DNA from: Hofstenia miamia
Taxonomy: Eukaryota; Xenacoelomorpha; Acoela
NCBI GenBank assembly: GCA_004352715.1
Contig: SCFE01000011.1
Span: 1,817,796 to 1,881,795, forward strand
DNA length: 64,000 nucleotides
Reading direction: 5' to 3'
The notes below the pieces were generated by a model. It was not told the origin of the DNA, did no database searches, and saw only the letters and a list, made by a program, of their open reading frames with translations. A program made the position numbers and the translations under genes. Position 1 is the first letter of the stretch. Every line of letters starts with the position of its first letter. Shown here one piece after another: positions 33,701-45,346 of the stretch.

Positions 33701-33993
33701 GGGAAGTGATCCCAATTCAATACGTTAACAAGTGAAAATGCAACCGTAAACAGCAATTCTAGCTTCAAATGTCTGCATACGCTTAATAAATTTATTTGCA
33801 TAGATATATTTGAAGAAATGTGCAGAACCTAAATGTGTCAAAGTTATTTGCGGAAAAAACACGCCTTTAACGTAAACTTCATCTTTAGCGAAATTATTTT
33901 GAGTGTACGTTAACGACTTGGTTTACGGTGATGTTAACGTAAAACACCATTTGTTAACGGTGTTGTTAACGTATTGAATTTGGATCACTTCCC
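33701..33993. repeat. MITE with GGGAAGTGATCC ends and GTTAACG repeats
   Basis: GGGAAGTGATCCCAATTCAA at 33701 is mirrored at 33974-33993. GTTAAC-containing motifs (gttaacgt, gtaaac) recur six or more times in the right third (33850-33975). Non-coding. Confidence 0.7.
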
Positions 33994-34577
33994 ATAGTAA
34001 CAAACATCTTCATTGCGCAATAATGACTGATGCATTTTCGTTAATTCAGAGTAATAACCTTGGGTAGGGCCCGCACCGGGCATGGACAAAGTTGCACGGG
34101 CACAGGCTTCTATAGTACGGGCACGGGCGGGGCATACGGGCTTTGAACTTTGTTGCTCGAAGATATTAATTCTTAAAACGATTTTTTTTGAAGTAGATTA
34201 GGTCAATTGATGTATACGATATTCTATATATCTATTTACGTATATGTATTTCGAGAAAAACTAACCTTCATGTAGATTTACAACAAAAATTACGACATAC
34301 CACATAATATATAACTGCATTCTTCAAAATCAGAGAGTTTCATTTCACTGTCACTTTCTGATATTGGATTAATATGTAAATTGTGACTTAAGAATCATAA
34401 GTTGTGAACTTGTAACACTCCATATCAATTGAATTTAATTAATGTAATTTATTTAGTTTGCAAGGTCATACACGAAGTGTAGTGTACTACTATGGTAAAT
34501 AAAAATTCGTTTCCAGTAAATTATTAATCAGAAGAACATTAAAATTATTTCTACACTGTTTGATGCATTGGCACAGC
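33994..34577. other. Intergenic with GC-rich block at 34065-34142
   Basis: The block gggcccgcaccgggc...acgggcacgggcggggc resembles a hAT-type GC-rich end. A comparable block (tacgggcttctccaccgggc) occurs at 36460-36485, so 34065-36490 may be one old element later hit by the insertions at 34578 and 35399. No gene seen. Confidence 0.35.
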
Positions 34578-34939
34578 CAGACTTGTCAACGAGCCGAGCC
34601 GAGCCGAGCTTAAGCACAGTATTCGATATACAGCGAGCCCAAAACGAGCCTATTTTAGGCAAAGCAAGTTTATAGTTCTGCTTGTTAATTTAATTATGGA
34701 GATTTTTCTTATTTTTTGCAGTCAGTATACCTTTCCTATAATTTTATTTAAGAAATGTTTATTAAATAATAGGAAAGGCTATGTAAAAAATTCTTTGAGC
34801 ACAATATTTTTTAAAAAAATACCGAGCTAAAACGAGCCTCATTCAAAGATTTTATGTGGCGAGCCGAGCCGAGCCGAACTTACACAAAATTTAAACGAGC
34901 CGAGTCGAGCTTGGAAATATCGGCGAGTTGACAAGTCTG
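34578..34939. mobile_element. GAGCC-rich hAT MITE, copy 3 (8-bp TSD ggcacagc)
   Basis: 362 bp in the opposite orientation to copies 1 and 2. It starts CAGACTTGTCAACGAGCC followed by GAGCC repeats. The target duplication ggcacagc lies at 34570-34577 and 34940-34947. Non-coding. Confidence 0.93.
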
Positions 34940-35398
34940 GGCACAGCCAAGAGGCCACGATGCCATGCCCCCATTGGTTTGGACATCCATATCTTATTTC
35001 GCCTTTTTAATCCGTCCTGCCCCTTCATAGGCACACTCTTTTATACCTGTCCTTCAGTTAAGAATACTTGATGACGAATTTCTTCCTTTCTTTTTGCCTA
35101 GGTGCAAGATGTAGAGAAAGAAATTAAACAAAATTATAACTAAGCCTTTAATAACTGTACCTCTTAACCTAATTATTTAATTTTTTTTTTGTATCACTTC
35201 ATTTTATAACTTTCATTTTTTACAGGTGCCCCTACAGTGTATTTTTTCTTCCCGTAACCCATGTCATAGTAATTTAGTGTTCCTGTCCATTGACTAAGCT
35301 CTTTTGCTTCTTGTATGAACTAAAATCAGGCTATAGGCCTACTGTCACCCTGCTTTTGCTTCTGTCCATATTCGCTTTAAATTATTTATATATATATA

Positions 35399-35982
35399 TT
35401 TGGTTGTCAGATAAGTTCGTGCGGGTTTTATGAACGTTATTTTGATCAACACAAAACGTTTATTCGCCTTAATGCTAAAAGCTTTTCAAGTGTACTATGT
35501 TATATGCACTTAAATTAGTTTGCTGTGTTACGAGAGAGCTTGTTCAACGTTTGAATTTTGAATTTTGATCTCACCGTTCTTGCTCGTCGAGAGAGCTTGT
35601 TGGACGTTTGAATTTTGAAGCTGCACTCCGTAGGCAAAATTTTGTTGGTTTGAATCACAAATTTTTGTGGCTTTCGAAATGGAGTGCCAAGTTGCGCCTA
35701 CAGATTTTCATCTGTTCCGATCTCTTTCCAACAATCTTCGAGGCGTTTCCTTTGACACCAACGAGGAGCTAAAAACATGGCTGGATAATTTTTTTGTCTC
35801 CAAGTCCAGTGATTTCTACCGCAGCGGTATCATGAAACTTGTAGAACGATGGGATAAAGTTGTAAAAAGTGAAGGAGAATACATCATTGATTAATAAAGA
35901 ACTTTTTTATATTTCTAATGTGGTTTAATGTTCATTTCAATTATGTGCTATAAAAACCGTACGAACTTATCTGACAACCCAA
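35399..35982 (+). mobile_element. Internally deleted mariner with TTGGTTGTCAGATAAGTTCG ends
   Basis: 584 bp between TA dinucleotides, with inverted ends TTTGGTTGTCAGATAAGTTC / TTGGGTTGTCAGATAAGTTC; the left end has lost one G. The only coding part is the mariner transposase C-terminus (about 35685-35894). A direct repeat of gagagcttgtt.(a/g)acgtttgaattttga lies at about 35530 and 35590. It has inserted at a (TA) tract. Confidence 0.88.
35667..35894 (+). pseudogene. mariner transposase, C-terminal fragment
   Basis: After a few unrelated residues the frame reads CQVAPTDFHLFRSLSNNLRG, then VSFDTNEELKTWLDNFF and VERWDKVVKSEGEYIID, ending at a natural stop. This is the end of a mariner transposase, including the last catalytic Asp region (APTDFHLF). 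The N-terminal two thirds are deleted. Confidence 0.88.
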
Positions 35983-36147
35983 TATATATTTTATACAAAT
36001 CTGAAAATTAGTGACTGTATCTAATAATTAATTGAATTTTAAGCGACTATACATATAGAGAAAATAAAATTTGTTATAAAATCAAAACAACCACTTAAAC
36101 AAAGTATAATGTATTTAAACAATAATTCAAATATTTTTAACAAAAAN

Positions 36148-36180
<33 letters not shown>

Positions 36181-37101
36181 TACGTAGACTCATTTCATAA
36201 AGAATATAACGCGCACGTTGTTTTCAAGTACGCCCCCCCCTTCGTCACTTCTGGCTGCGCCACTGGTTTGATGTGTTGCCAATTATTGTGATAAATTGGT
36301 AGAACAATCTTCTTCTGGAGCGGGACTTAAGTATGACTTAATGTACTTAATTTGGTTTTTGACATGCATTACATTGATATGTGTTATGACTGTCAAGTTG
36401 AGTTAAGAAACATAACGGGCTTGGGATGCGGACACAGAAAAACTGAAGACCTATTTTTATGGGTACGGGCTTCTCCACCGGGCAGGGGTTCTGCCTCAGG
36501 TAATCCCTAAAGTGAAGCTAGTTTAAAAGTAATAGTCAATAATGTAATTAACTAATGAGCAACATGTTAGATTTTCCAACACAGGAAGTCAACAAAGTTA
36601 ACCATGTCATGAATAAAATAAGCAGGTTTCCTCTTTTCGCAGATGACCTAGTTGATGCATTTATAAATTATAGACTAATGGAGGCAGTGAAAATAATGAC
36701 GCAATTAAAATTTCATTTTATGCACAATTGGGCAATTCTAGCCTACGCATGCATAAAAAATATGTAACAGGGTACTCATCATTTTGGAAATTGTAATAAA
36801 ACTGATATTTAAAGTTACAAAATCTACATACTCATTTATGTCTACTTTCATGTAATTCTAGTTTCGAAGTGAAATTTGAACCATCTGATTATTAATTAAT
36901 ATGCTTTATTAATGTGCAGAAAAAAATCAATGCAAAACTAATTGACTTACTCAAGAAATAATGATCCTAAGCATTGATTTATTCCTGGAAATGTCTAAGT
37001 GTATTCAAGACACTAACAATTGCTTAATATATTTTTGATGGCAAAATTTTTTGTAAGTCTGGAATCAACATAAAAAAATCATTATCAGAAAACTTTCTAT
37101 A
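35983..37101. other. Intergenic with (TA)n, hAT MITE end and a short ORF
   Basis: Single N at 36137 followed by (TA)n to 36178. A hAT MITE right end (ggctgcgccactg) finishes at 36265 after a poly-C run. The frame 36555-36767 (70 codons, MSNMLDFPTQEVNKVNHVMN) is not recognised and may be chance. Confidence 0.4.
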
Positions 37102-37665
37102 CAGGGTGTTTCAGAATTAATAACCCCTCTTTGACTATGAAAATGCCTCGCAAATCGAAACAATAAATCGACAATAATACAAAATTGTATTTTCTATATA
37201 ATAAAAAACATATTTATTCAACATAACCACCATTTGAGTTAATACATGCTAAACAATAATCAGCAAAATTATCTACACTATTTTGGAACACTTGCACGGG
37301 AATGGATTGGATTTCATGGCGAATTTTTTCTTCTAGGTCATCAATTTCTTGAATTGTGTAAAAATAAACTTTTTCCCGTAGGCACCCCCATAAGAAATAA
37401 TCGCAGATTGTCAAATCAGGTGATCTTGCTGGGTAATGTGCCAAAGAGCCCCCTCTACCAATCCAGCGGTTATTAAACTTGTCATTTAAATAATCTCTGA
37501 CAGGTGTTCCAAAATGAGCTGGAGCTCCATCAAGTTGAAATATCAAGTTTCTTCTATGGCGGAAATATAGCCAGACATCTTCCTGAAGAATAGTAAGGAA
37601 AAATTCACTATTAACTGAATGGCGATACGGTCGAAAAGAGAGGTTATTAATTCTGAAACACCCTG
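37102..37665 (-). mobile_element. Deleted Tc/mariner-type element with CAGGGTGTTTCAGAATTAAT ends
   Basis: 564 bp flanked by TA (37100-37101 and 37666-37667), with mirrored ends CAGGGTGTTTCAGAATTAAT. The minus strand from about 37640 to 37214 encodes a transposase C-terminal half: NSEFFLTILQED, QLDGAPAHFG (second catalytic Asp), ARSPDLTICDYFLWG (third acidic position) and a terminal helix. The first half with the helix-turn-helix is gone. It forms a complement to the element at 29457, which keeps only the N-terminal half of a related protein. Confidence 0.88.
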
Positions 37666-39697
37666 TACTTTTTAAAAATCAAGGCGCCATTTCCATTTAC
37701 TTTCATATTTCCCTGCAATGGATTTGTATGTTTAGCTTAGTCATTCCAATTTAATTTGGACATTTCTACCTTTATGGACTGGGATAGAATTTTTAAAGAA
37801 CAATTGTATATGAGCTTAATTATTGAGTATTATGATAAAAAAAACTTATTGTTGCAAAAATATATTGAAGATAAAATCCTCAGTATTTTTTAAAATTCAT
37901 TGTAGTTTAACTGTTTTAGTAATGATATTAGCTGTTCTCTGAAAGGTAAATCATCTGAATAAAACATATGATTGGATGACATTTTATAAAATATATATTT
38001 ATCTTAGTGATTTCTATTTCATTCTTTGAAGTGCTTATCTGAATGCAACTGCATTGACTTAAATAAAATTTACTTTTCCTGCAAATCTTAAAATAATGTA
38101 AGTATTTAACCAAGTTTATGTGAAAAAAAATATATATATAAATATATCAAATGCTTGTATGTTAATAAGAAAATCATAACTAGTTATCTGATTTTCAGGT
38201 ATACATCTAAAAGACGCACTAATTTCAGTATTAACTGTGATATTTGAACAACCATAGAACTAAATGACTTCATTTAAATTAATGAGAGTAAATTTAAAAT
38301 TAAAAAGGAGTGAGAGTTTAATTGGATATTTGATTACCTGAAAATCGCTTTTCTAATGCTCTATCTACTAGGACTGTTTTTCATCTGTAAGTACTTGAGA
38401 TTTTAATTTACAGAGCACTTTTAAGGCTTAAAGCCCCTTCACAATATTAATGTTTGTACTAATATGTAGTTCGTTAGAAAGTTACTTTTTCTGAGTTAAA
38501 TATATATTCAATACTATATTTAAATTTATTTTTCGACTTAAAAATCAATATTATTGCCATGTTACAACTTATTTGTTACTTAAATATTGATTTTTTTATA
38601 GTTTTACACACTAAGAAGAAATAGTTTAACCCTTTCAACCAGGATGGTACATATATGTACTATTTAACCTCTTTTGTCCCATATAATAGTAATCATCATA
38701 AACTTTATAAAAAAAACTTTACATTATATGTTTTAGCCATCTAGAATTTAAAAATAATAATGATTACAGAAAAAAAATTTCGGGTTGAAAGGGTTAATAA
38801 AATATGACTAACAACATTTTAGTTATGAGATGCAACTTGTTCCCTCATTACTTCAATTCATAAAATTTTCTCAATTATAATTGAAATTCAGAAGACAGGA
38901 TTCAAATTTTATTCTAAGATTGTGCTTATTGCTTTCTCTTTCAATATCAGAATTTAGTGCAAAAAAGCACAGCTCCAGAAGAAACTTCGGATTAATAAAG
39001 CTACCAAATACTTGTTTTGTTTCCTACACAATCAATAACTTTTAATGAGAAGGAAGTCGATGTATCACTCAAGTAATGAATAAAATAGGGTCTCACAATA
39101 AAACTATTTAATGTCTAAAATGTCCTCAATCTTATTCTTTAGTGGCCATAGCAATTATATTTTAAAATAAAAACCAATAAAATACATTATTTTAGAAAAA
39201 ATAGCACATGCACTAAAAAGAACCTTACCAAAACTTATTTTGCTACAAGTAGAGAGAAGTTTGCCCCTCAAAAGGCAAAAGGATAACTAACTAAACAAAG
39301 TACCAAAAACAAATAATTTTTTTTTCAAGGACTAACATATAATGTTTTTACTAATCTATCATCAAAGATTAGGTAGATGTAAGAATGTAAATAATTAAGT
39401 GATATTATTTTGAATTTATTTTAGGATCAAGTAAAACTATTTTGTTAAAATAAGTGACAAAGACCCATAAATTTTTTCTTAATATTTCACAGTGTTTTTA
39501 TAAGCTAATTTCCAATAATTTTATAAAAAAATTATTGTTAGAAAAATTTAAGAAAAAAATTTGACTCCCAACCAGAAGCTAAATTTTATATTTGTTAATA
39601 AAAAAATTAGAGTGCATCACATGAGAATTTATAAATACTTCACTTAACTATCTAAGGTTAAAGAGAAAAATGCTATCAGCTCTAAGTTTAGTATTAG
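37666..39697. other. AT-rich intergenic sequence, nothing recognised
   Basis: About 2 kb of AT-rich DNA without a coding motif or an element end I could pair. Confidence 0.45.
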
Positions 39698-39933
39698 CAA
39701 TACCCAGGATTTTCTGACGGGGGGGGGACATCATTGTTATTCCCTAATGCAGGGCGAAGCCCCGCGAAAATTTTTGAAGATATTGAAAAAATAGACCCTA
39801 AAAATGCATTTTACGGTCCTAGATTTTAAATTTTTCAATTTTTTACGAAAAAGTTTTTGATTTTTCCATTCAAAATCTAATTTGAAAACCTGACGGGGGA
39901 CATTCCACCATGACCCCCCTGGGTACGCCACTG
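39698..39933. mobile_element. hAT MITE, CAGTGGCGTACCCAGG family, copy 2
   Basis: The right end CCTGGGTACGCCACTG is intact at 39918-39933. The left end is worn (aatacccaggattttctgac). The body matches 29475-29707 closely, including the poly-G run and gacattccaccatg. No target duplication is visible, consistent with the damaged left end. Confidence 0.8.
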
Positions 39934-40880
39934 AAACTACTCACAAAGCTAATAACATTTCGAATTCAAAATTTCTGAATACATGCATTCTGAGTGAATA
40001 TTGCTTCGAACTTGTAAAAATACCGAAATGTTCAAATTTTAATTAGCATGAAAATTAAATTATAAATAATTTATCGGGTTTTATCAAAGACAAAGGACTT
40101 AATGTATTTTATCTAAAACACTCACACAAAGTGAAATTTAGAGTGAAAGCAAATTGAGCGTAAAGAGAATAACTAAAATTAATGCGTAAGATTTGTAACA
40201 ATTAAAGCAAAACTTCATGTACATAAGCTCCACCTCAAACTTTGACGGTTAGTTTCTATTATTTACGAGTTTACAACGTGTTTGAACCACATTCGCCAAA
40301 CCACACCACACTAATTTTATCTTTGCCCAAATAAGTTTTTCTATTAACTTATCAAACTAAAACTAACCTAGGCACATCACATCATTTTCAGCTTTCGCGC
40401 ATTCCAAAAGGTACCTTGTCCTCGAATGTAGAGAAAGGTTTTCAGATATAATTTTTAGACTACGTGTAATAAAATTTAAGGTTCACACGTGCGGCTTATA
40501 CGTGAGGATTTACGGCTTTGTTAAGCATAATGTCTATAGATGTAGTATTCTATCACATAACTGACAAAATTAATATATTTTAAATAAAACTTACAAAAGA
40601 TAATGGAAATATTTAGTTCGAAATTAGCATTGGACTACAAAATTCTAATCTATTAATATAATGCGAGTGAATAGAGACTACTACAATATCTGGACGGATC
40701 TCTCATATTTAACGTGAAAAACTTTTTATTGGTGGCCTACCGTGGATATTGAACAAACTAACCTTGCTTGCAAATTTAAACATGCTGGTTTTTGCAATAA
40801 TAGGTGATCTGCGGTAGTAGCATAGTACCATCCGGAGTTAACCTGGCTTTGTCTTCTTAACAAGCCCCTTTAATGCTTAA

Positions 40881-40918
<38 letters not shown>

Positions 40919-40920
40919 TG

Positions 40921-40959
<39 letters not shown>

Positions 40960-41387
40960 NNNNNNNNNNNNNNNNNNNNNNNNNNNNNNNNNNNNNNNNN
41001 NNNNNNNNNNNNNNNNNNNNNNNNNNNNNNNNNNNNNNNNNNNNNNNNNNNNNNNNNNNNNNNNNNNNNNNNNNNNNNNNNNNNNNNNNNNNNNNNNNNN
41101 NNNNNNNNNNNNNNNNNNNNNNNNNNNNNNNNNNNNNNNNNNNNNNNNNNNNNNNNNNNNNNNNNNTATATATATATGTAAATGTTGATACGTGGGTTTA
41201 ATAAAGCGATTATACTCGTATTGCTTAACTTTATACATGCATGGCATTTTTTAAATTGTAAGACTCAAAGCCTGAATTAACGCTGAATTCCTTAAATTCA
41301 TGTGTGTTTTTGCTTAACCTTAAACAGCCTGGGGATTTTTGAAAATTTTTCATGATCCTATAACACTTATAGTTCCAAAACTATTAA
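39934..41387. other. AT-rich spacer with (TA)n array and 207-N gap
   Basis: (TA)n runs from about 40883 to the gap at 40960-41166 and resumes to 41178. The remainder is AT-rich, with nothing recognised. Confidence 0.6.
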
Positions 41388-41666
41388 AGCTGTCCTCAAT
41401 CTAAAAGCACCTTCGGTCCCGCGACCTCTGACTTTGAGCACTGCACCCCTCAATGGGTTTGGAATATCTTTTCCCATATCAAGAAAAAGTCAAAGTTCCT
41501 TGTTGCTTTCATTGATTCAAAACCTTTTAAATACACGAACACTAAGTGTAGAAAGAGTTTAAATCTTTTTTCAAAAATTCGAAATTTTCGAAGAAAACTT
41601 GTTAATCTCTTTAACAACCTCTGTCACAGCAATAAGCTTCAATCGAAGTTTCTAAAATTGCATTAA
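41388..41666 (+). CDS. Unassigned open frame, about 92 codons, possibly transposon-derived
   Basis: Open from just after a stop at 41385-41387 to TAA at 41664-41666, with no ATG near its start. The product is Lys/Phe/Asn-rich, with segments such as PQWVWNIFSHIKKKSKFLVA and FSKIRNFRRKLVNLFNNLCH. Basic helical sequence of this kind occurs in the N-terminal region of Penelope-like polyproteins, but I cannot claim a match. It stands out because neighbouring frames are full of stops. Confidence 0.3.
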   Translation, partial: SCPQSKSTFGPATSDFEHCTPQWVWNIFSHIKKKSKFLVAFIDSKPFKYTNTKCRKSLNLFSKIRNFRRKLVNLFNNLCHSNKLQSKFLKLH

Positions 41667-41831
41667 AGTACGTTCCCCAATAGACTTACCCATGCCCCAA
41701 GATTTTCAATTTTGGAAATAGGCCTGGAGAAAATTCTTTGTAAATGTGGAACAACGGTTTGTCCTTTAAAACGGACGCTAAGCTGTTTAAGGTTAAGCAC
41801 GTCGAAATTTTTCAAAATCAATTCTATGACG

Positions 41832-42900
41832 CATGGTGTCCCAAAAAAAGATTTTATTTTATTTGGCTCCCGTTTTGTATGTAGATGATGGATCAAGTTG
41901 TCCTTCTAGATACTAATAGTCTATGCTTTAGGATTTTTTTGCCACCAACCCCATCTTTCAATTACGTTCGACAAGCGAGATATTGATCTTAATTGTCATT
42001 TATTATTAATGATTTTATTATTAGCGGCAAAATGATTTAATTATCATTTATCTGTAGCGCAACGAACGGAACGATTTGAAGCCAGTTCATGCAGTTGTGA
42101 AATATCACTTGCCGCAATTCTTCTAACAATGAGCATCGAAGAACGGGTTAGGGTTGCAATTTGGTACGATGGAACCAAAAGTCCGGTTGAGGTCCAGCGA
42201 CGGTTTCATCCTCGATTCGGGAGAAACAAAGAAGACCCGTCACGTAGCAGCATCCTTCGATGGCACGAGAATTTGTTCAAGTATGGAAATGTGATGCATC
42301 GAAGGAGTGGATCTGGTCCTCCACGCTCATCTGGATCGTCTGAATCACAGGCAACTGTCGAAGCGGCGTTTCAGCAGAGTCCCGACCGACTCAGCAGTCG
42401 GCGTGCAGAGATTGAGCTGAATCTGCCACGATCGGCGATCCATCGGACGTTACAGCAGATCAGGTTGAACGCGTATAAGATGAAGGTCCTCCAGGCTCTC
42501 ATTCCTGAAGACAAGGAAAACGGCGGCAGTCACATTGAGCAACTGAAGACGGCGGATCTGACATCTCCAGAAGAACTAGCTGGAGCAAGAGCCAATGAAG
42601 ATGACGTTATCGAGTTTCCGGTTCGATCAATTCGTCGATGAGGATGTCAACCTCGATGTTTCCTGAACTTTTTCTTTTGTTCTGATAATCTTTTGTTTGA
42701 TAATTCTGTTGTTTTTTTCAATAAATTAGTGTTAAATTTCTGCTCAATTTTCAATACCTTACTAACGTAATTGAAAGATGGGGTTGGTGGCAAAAAAATC
42801 CTAAAACATAGACTACTAGTAGCTAGAAGGACAGCTCGATCCATCTTCTACATGTAAAACGGGAGCCAAATAAAATAAAATATTTTTTTGGGACACCATG
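41832..42900 (+). mobile_element. 1.07-kb element with 137-bp terminal inverted repeats carrying a DUF4817-like ORF
   Basis: Bases 41832-41968 and 42764-42900 are reverse complements at most positions, starting CATGGTGTCCCAAAAAAA. Between them lies one long plus-strand open frame (42129-42641). No target duplication is obvious. The core is clearly GC-richer than its surroundings. It looks structurally intact, but it has no catalytic domain. Confidence 0.85.
42129..42641 (+). CDS. DUF4817-like helix-turn-helix protein of a TIR element, 170 aa
   Basis: MSIEERVRVAIWYDG opens a helix-turn-helix region. It is followed by PSRSSILRWHENLFKYGNV, a GSGPPRSSGS linker, and a second recognition segment (LSSRRAEIELNLPRSAIHRT, then LQQIRLNAYKMKVLQAL). 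This is the paired DNA-binding architecture at the N-terminus of many arthropod Tc/mariner transposases. After about residue 130 the frame runs into an acidic tail and stops without any DDE domain. It is uninterrupted, unlike nearly all other transposase pieces here. It may be a naturally shortened binding protein or a 3'-deleted transposase; I cannot tell which. Confidence 0.7.
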   Translation: MSIEERVRVAIWYDGTKSPVEVQRRFHPRFGRNKEDPSRSSILRWHENLFKYGNVMHRRSGSGPPRSSGSSESQATVEAAFQQSPDRLSSRRAEIELNLPRSAIHRTLQQIRLNAYKMKVLQALIPEDKENGGSHIEQLKTADLTSPEELAGARANEDDVIEFPVRSIRR

Positions 42901-43723
42901 TACATTTGTGGCAAAGATATGTTCAACATCTTTTGGCCAAATTGTTTGGACCATTTTCAATTTTTCAATTGAAGAAATGGCATAAAATACTGATTTAAGG
43001 GCGTCTATGCGTAAATCGAAGAGACATTACCAAACCACTTTACCCCATACGAAGTCCATTAATTCAGACACACATTTAAGCTGTACTACACAAAATTCCT
43101 TGGAATTTTGTAAAAAATTGTTACATCAAATATTCATGTGAATTATTTTTCATTCACCTTGAACCTAGAGATATGCCCCTATTTCAATTTTAGCATTTAT
43201 GTTCGATTTGAACAACTACAGAATTAACTGCTGTCATTTAATTTCCCAAAAATTTACTTTGAGTTAAAAAGCGGTGATAGTTGAATTGAATGGTTGAATC
43301 AATTTTTATAGTACCTATTATCTTTCTTTGTAAATATCTGAGAATTCAATTTATTAGATGCTAGAGATGGAATTCATACAGCACTTGTAAGGTAACACAT
43401 TTATTTTAATATTACTGTTTGAAATAATATTATATAGGATAGAATAGTGAATTTCTCCATAACTATAAAAATTGAATACTATATTTTTATGGAACATCTC
43501 AGTTAACTTAGATTTAAAATTTATCTAAATTGGAAATTCATATTATTGTATAAATCTTAAGTTATGCGTTTTTCCTATTTTTCAGTTTTTGATCAAGTGG
43601 CAATCTAATTGAATATGCCAAGGGGTAATCTAAGTCGACCCTTGAGTTAAATAGTCAATGTTGTATTTGCTTTATTTCCAAAAGCAAGGACTTTAACTCA
43701 GCAAATGTACTTCTATTTATTAG

Positions 43724-43758
<35 letters not shown>

Positions 43759-43822
43759 TGTNNNNNNNNNNNNNNNNNNNNNNNNNNNNNNNNNNNNNNN
43801 NNNNNNNNNNNNNNNNNNNNNN

Positions 43823-43856
<34 letters not shown>

Positions 43857-44170
43857 GAATGCTTGCTTTGTAAAACTAATAATATATATTTGATTTTTAA
43901 AATAATCATTATACGTATAGTATTACTAAGTGATTTGATGAATTTGATGTTGGTCGGCCATTTTTTATTTCGCAGAAATTCTTAGCGACTTGTTGAAGTC
44001 AAAAAAGTAATTTAAAGTTTATTGAACACTATAATCTATTAAATAAATTAGCATTATAAAATTACAAAAATTGCGTTTGAAAAATGTCAGAGAAAATTTC
44101 AACTATTGTTTAGAAATGATTTTTATGTATTGTCATAAATTTTTCTTGAAATTCGAATTAAAAATTTTAG
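42901..44170. other. Upstream of the channel gene; (TA)n with 61-N gap
   Basis: The 5' exon(s) of the channel gene may lie here or further left, but none could be recognised. (TA)n flanks the N run at 43762-43822. Confidence 0.5.
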
Positions 44171-45308
44171 GCGTTGGCGTAAAAACTTCGATCAATGAAA
44201 CTTCAGTACAGAGTGAAGGAAGGCTCCGCGAATATATTAATGCAAAGATTAACAAGTACACAGTGCCTAAATTAGTCAACAATGAAGTTATGTTCAAGAT
44301 ATCAATATACCAAATATTAGATGTCGTAAGTGATCTTTATGATCTTTATGATCGCAAAACAAAATGATCATATTTTTGACACATATATTTACATTTTTTG
44401 AAAAATTGTAGGATATATAGTAATGAGAAGAACATAAACAAATATATTTTACAAACTTTTTTTAAGAGCTGATCTGATTAAGTTTTTCACAAGGTTTAAC
44501 AGAGTTGAGTTGTAGCGGGGTCAACACATTTTCATTAGATTTAAATTTTCTTCAAGAGGGTTGTTTCCAGGCTAATGTTTAAACTTGATGGTTTTTAAAA
44601 GACAGTATATAAAATGGATAAAACAGATTTGAGCAGAAGTTGGATTGTGTAAATGATGGTAAAGTGATTCCTAAAAGATTTTCTAAGCCCAGGTTACCAA
44701 CAGTGGGCTGTAGCCATTAAGTACATTTTTTGTAGAGGGTCATCAAATCTCATATCTTTTATTAGCAAAGATGATAAATAGAAGTCCAAATTTAGATAAA
44801 AAATGTAAATTTTCAATAGAATATTCAGTTTCATCTTAGTCCTTTCATCAGTGATTTTCAGAAGCAATTTGAGAGATATCAAAGGAAGTGGTTCCATTTT
44901 ATCAATAGTAAATATCAATGATACTTTACATGCTATTGAATATTTCAAGCAAACAAGACATTTCTTAAACTCATTTGGTAATTGTTTTCATCAATTGCTT
45001 TATCACCCATTCAGTTCAGTGTCTTATATTTACGTCAGAACTGAGATCCGGGTTCCATTTGGAAACGATGCATCCCCATATTTCAGAAAAACCGTTGAGT
45101 CATGGACCTGGGTGCAAGCCTTGTATATGGGTTTGTGCTTGATCCATCTTTGAATGATAGTCTAATGTTTGTTAAAGGTGTTCTTGACCTAAGCGAATTA
45201 TATAATAATATCCAATGTATATATTTATTAATACATTAATCAAGAATAGGCGATGTGAAGCAAGTGTACACTCACAAACATATGTCAAATTTTCAATTAT
45301 TCATTGTA

Positions 45309-45346
<38 letters not shown>

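Noticed and set aside
39737-39931. 64-codon minus-strand frame
   Set aside because: Lies wholly inside a non-coding hAT MITE and reads through its terminal repeat.
44864-44911. Another candidate channel exon ([15 protein letters not shown])
   Set aside because: The start phase fits but the end phase does not match the exon at 47214.
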